Shown: in pieces, positions 5,320-6,947 of the stretch | Layout: each line of letters starts with the position of its first letter | How positions within the stretch are numbered: the first letter of the stretch is position 1 | NCBI GenBank assembly: GCA_029561505.1 | Contig: JAKQXK010000033.1 | Location: 1-6,947, forward strand | DNA length: 6,947 nucleotides | Direction of reading: 5' to 3' | Source: Spirochaetota bacterium | Lineage (GTDB): Bacteria; Spirochaetota; Leptospiria; Turneriellales; Turneriellaceae | Position numbers and translations under genes: made by a program | Notes under the pieces: generated by a model | Told to the model about the DNA's origin: nothing | Seen by the model: the letters and a program-made list of their open reading frames with translations, nothing else | The model's database searches: none

Positions 5320-6947
5320 ATGGCAATGGTGAAAGTGCAGATCGGCGATCAGAGTGAAGAGTTCTCGGGCGAGACGACGTTTGCCGAAGTTGTCGAGAAA
5401 ATTGCGCCTGCATTCAGAAAGACGGCGCTCGGCATTGAAGTTGAGAAAGTCAGCTTCGACCTTTCAAGAACCGTCGCCGAAGTATTTGATTCACTGCGAA
5501 ACAAGTCGCCAGTGACACCGGCCGTGATGAACGCACGCCCCCTGACGTTCGATGACGAGGCGGGCAAAGAAATTTTCTGGCATTCGAGTGCGCACACGCT
5601 CGCACAGGCATTAAAGCGTATCTACCCGCAGATTCAGCTTGAAGACGGGCCTGTGGTGAAGAATGGTCCGGGTTTCTTTTTCTATGATGTGTTGCTTGAA
5701 GAAAAGATCACCGAAGAGTCTTTCGAGAAAATTGAAGCAGAGATTCAGAAGGTCACGCGCGAGAACCATAAAGTGGTGCGGCACGTGATGGAGCGTGCGG
5801 CGGCCGTAGAGAAATTTCGTGCGATGGGTGAACATCTCAAAGTAGGTATCATTGAAAAACTGCCCGCCGACAAAGAGATCAGCATCTATGAGCAGGGTGA
5901 ATTTGCCGACCTGTGCCGCGGCCCCCATGTGCCCGCGACGGGCAAGCTCGGCGTCTTCAAGCTCACAACTGTTGCAGGCGCATATCTCGGCGGCAATGCA
6001 GAGAACCAGATGCTGCAGCGCATTTATGCGGTGAGCTTTCCCGATAAAAAACTGCTCGCCGAGCATTTCAAGCGCGTTGAAGAGGCAAAAAAACGCGACC
6101 ACCGCAAGCTTGGCACTGAGCTTGAGCTTTATACCACCAGCGAAGACATCGGGCCGGGGCTCATTCTCTGGCTGCCGCGCGGCAACATCATTAAAGACGA
6201 GCTTGAAAACTGGGCGAAAGAGACAGAAGCCAAAGGCGGATATCAGCGCGTCACGACTCCGGTGCTGACCAAAGAGAATCTCTTCTTCACCAGCGAGCAC
6301 CTGCCTCACTACATGGATAGCATGTTTCCACCGATGCAGATGGATAACGAAAACTATTACATCAAACCGATGAACTGTCCGTTTCACCACACGATCTTCG
6401 GACACCGGCCGCGCAGTTACCGCGAGCTGCCTCTGCGCCTTGCCGAATATGGTACTTGCCACAGGTACGAAGACTCGGGCGCTCTCATGGGTCTCATGCG
6501 CGTGCGCGCGATGCAGATGAACGATGCGCATATCTATTGCACCGAAGAGCAGGCTGTTGAAGAGTTTAAGGCAGTCATTCGGTTACACGAGTACTATTAC
6601 AAAGCGCTCAATATCACTGACTACCACATGGTGCTATCGCTTAGAAATCCGGCAAATAAAAAGTATCATGGCGAAACCGAAATGTGGGATAAAGCCGAGG
6701 CGCTTACGCGACAGGCTATGGAAGAGTCAGGTGTGCAGTATATCGTCGAGAATGACGGTGCAGCCTTTTACGGGCCCAAGATGGATTTTCAAATCAAAAG
6801 TTCTATCGGTCGCGAGTTTACCTCATCGACATGCCAGCTCGACCTCTTCATGCCGATGAAGTTTGATCTCAAATACGTCGACAAAGACGGCACGCTGAAG
6901 CGACCCGTCTGCATTCACCTATCGCCGCTCGGCACGCACGAACGTTT
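5320..6947 (+). CDS. thrS: Threonyl-tRNA synthetase (partial, 3' end outside window)
   Basis: The frame runs off the right edge after 542 codons, out of a usual ~640. The enzyme charges tRNA-Thr in the cytoplasm. Domains in order are an N-terminal TGS-like domain (about 3-65), the editing domain with HSSAH (His88, His92) and CRGPH (Cys199, His203), and the class II catalytic core from about 265. The catalytic zinc ligands Cys353 (MNCP), His404 (NDAHIYC) and His533 (VCIH) are all present, as are FYGPKMDF and the motif 3 Arg542 at the very edge. Motif 2 reads RVRAMQMNDAH and motif 3 IHLSPLGTHERF, both differing from the common RVRGFTQDDAH and IHRAILGSxERF. The start may be ATG 5320 or ATG 5326; an in-frame stop at 5278-5280 excludes starts further upstream. 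There is no strong Shine-Dalgarno. Confidence 0.96.
   Translation, partial: MAMVKVQIGDQSEEFSGETTFAEVVEKIAPAFRKTALGIEVEKVSFDLSRTVAEVFDSLRNKSPVTPAVMNARPLTFDDEAGKEIFWHSSAHTLAQALKRIYPQIQLEDGPVVKNGPGFFFYDVLLEEKITEESFEKIEAEIQKVTRENHKVVRHVMERAAAVEKFRAMGEHLKVGIIEKLPADKEISIYEQGEFADLCRGPHVPATGKLGVFKLTTVAGAYLGGNAENQMLQRIYAVSFPDKKLLAEHFKRVEEAKKRDHRKLGTELELYTTSEDIGPGLILWLPRGNIIKDELENWAKETEAKGGYQRVTTPVLTKENLFFTSEHLPHYMDSMFPPMQMDNENYYIKPMNCPFHHTIFGHRPRSYRELPLRLAEYGTCHRYEDSGALMGLMRVRAMQMNDAHIYCTEEQAVEEFKAVIRLHEYYYKALNITDYHMVLSLRNPANKKYHGETEMWDKAEALTRQAMEESGVQYIVENDGAAFYGPKMDFQIKSSIGREFTSSTCQLDLFMPMKFDLKYVDKDGTLKRPVCIHLSPLGTHER

Noticed and set aside
5611..6531. Open frame of 306 codons on the minus strand
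   Set aside because: It is antisense to thrS, whose editing and catalytic motifs are certain. The His/Arg/Phe-rich product looks like a reverse-complement artefact.

Overview
The window is a 6.9 kb piece of bacterial chromosome with moderately high GC. It holds the 3' end of feoB, a small type II toxin-antitoxin pair, a secreted DUF1343/NamZ-type muramidase, a membrane-bound class III adenylate cyclase, a winged-helix regulator transcribed against the rest, a membrane-anchored GH18 glycosidase, and the first ~540 codons of thrS. Everything except the regulator lies on the + strand. The mix of genes and the style of the proteins (antitoxin, multi-TM adenylate cyclase, high-GC spirochaete-like proteins) suggest a member of the Leptospirales related to Turneriella or Leptonema. 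This is an inference from remembered family resemblance and is only moderately secure; no rRNA or other decisive marker is present.

Layout: 1-138 is the C-terminus of the ferrous-iron transporter FeoB. Positions 139-180 carry a perfect TTGACA hexamer and a 16-bp palindrome just before the antitoxin gene (181-360), which overlaps its ParE/RelE-type toxin gene (348-632) by 13 nt. The muramidase follows at 670-1917. The 174-nt gap 1918-2091 is non-coding but highly structured: two near-identical long palindromes whose centres are exactly 109 nt apart, with a third inverted repeat between them. The adenylate cyclase (2092-3390) meets the regulator (3369-3761, minus) tail to tail with a 22-nt overlap. 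The regulator is divergent from the GH18 gene (3835-5232) across 73 nt. An 87-nt gap with two mutually exclusive potential hairpins leads into thrS (5320 to the window edge).

The genes do not form one pathway. Two of them (NamZ-like and GH18) are predicted glycan-cleaving enzymes acting outside the cytoplasmic membrane, so a role in peptidoglycan turnover or glycan scavenging is plausible. The regulator is placed to control the GH18 gene and itself. The cyclase has every residue expected for cAMP synthesis. I do not see a clear multi-gene novel system. The signals most worth following are the paired palindromes at 1929-2074, the thrS leader structures and the TA operator.
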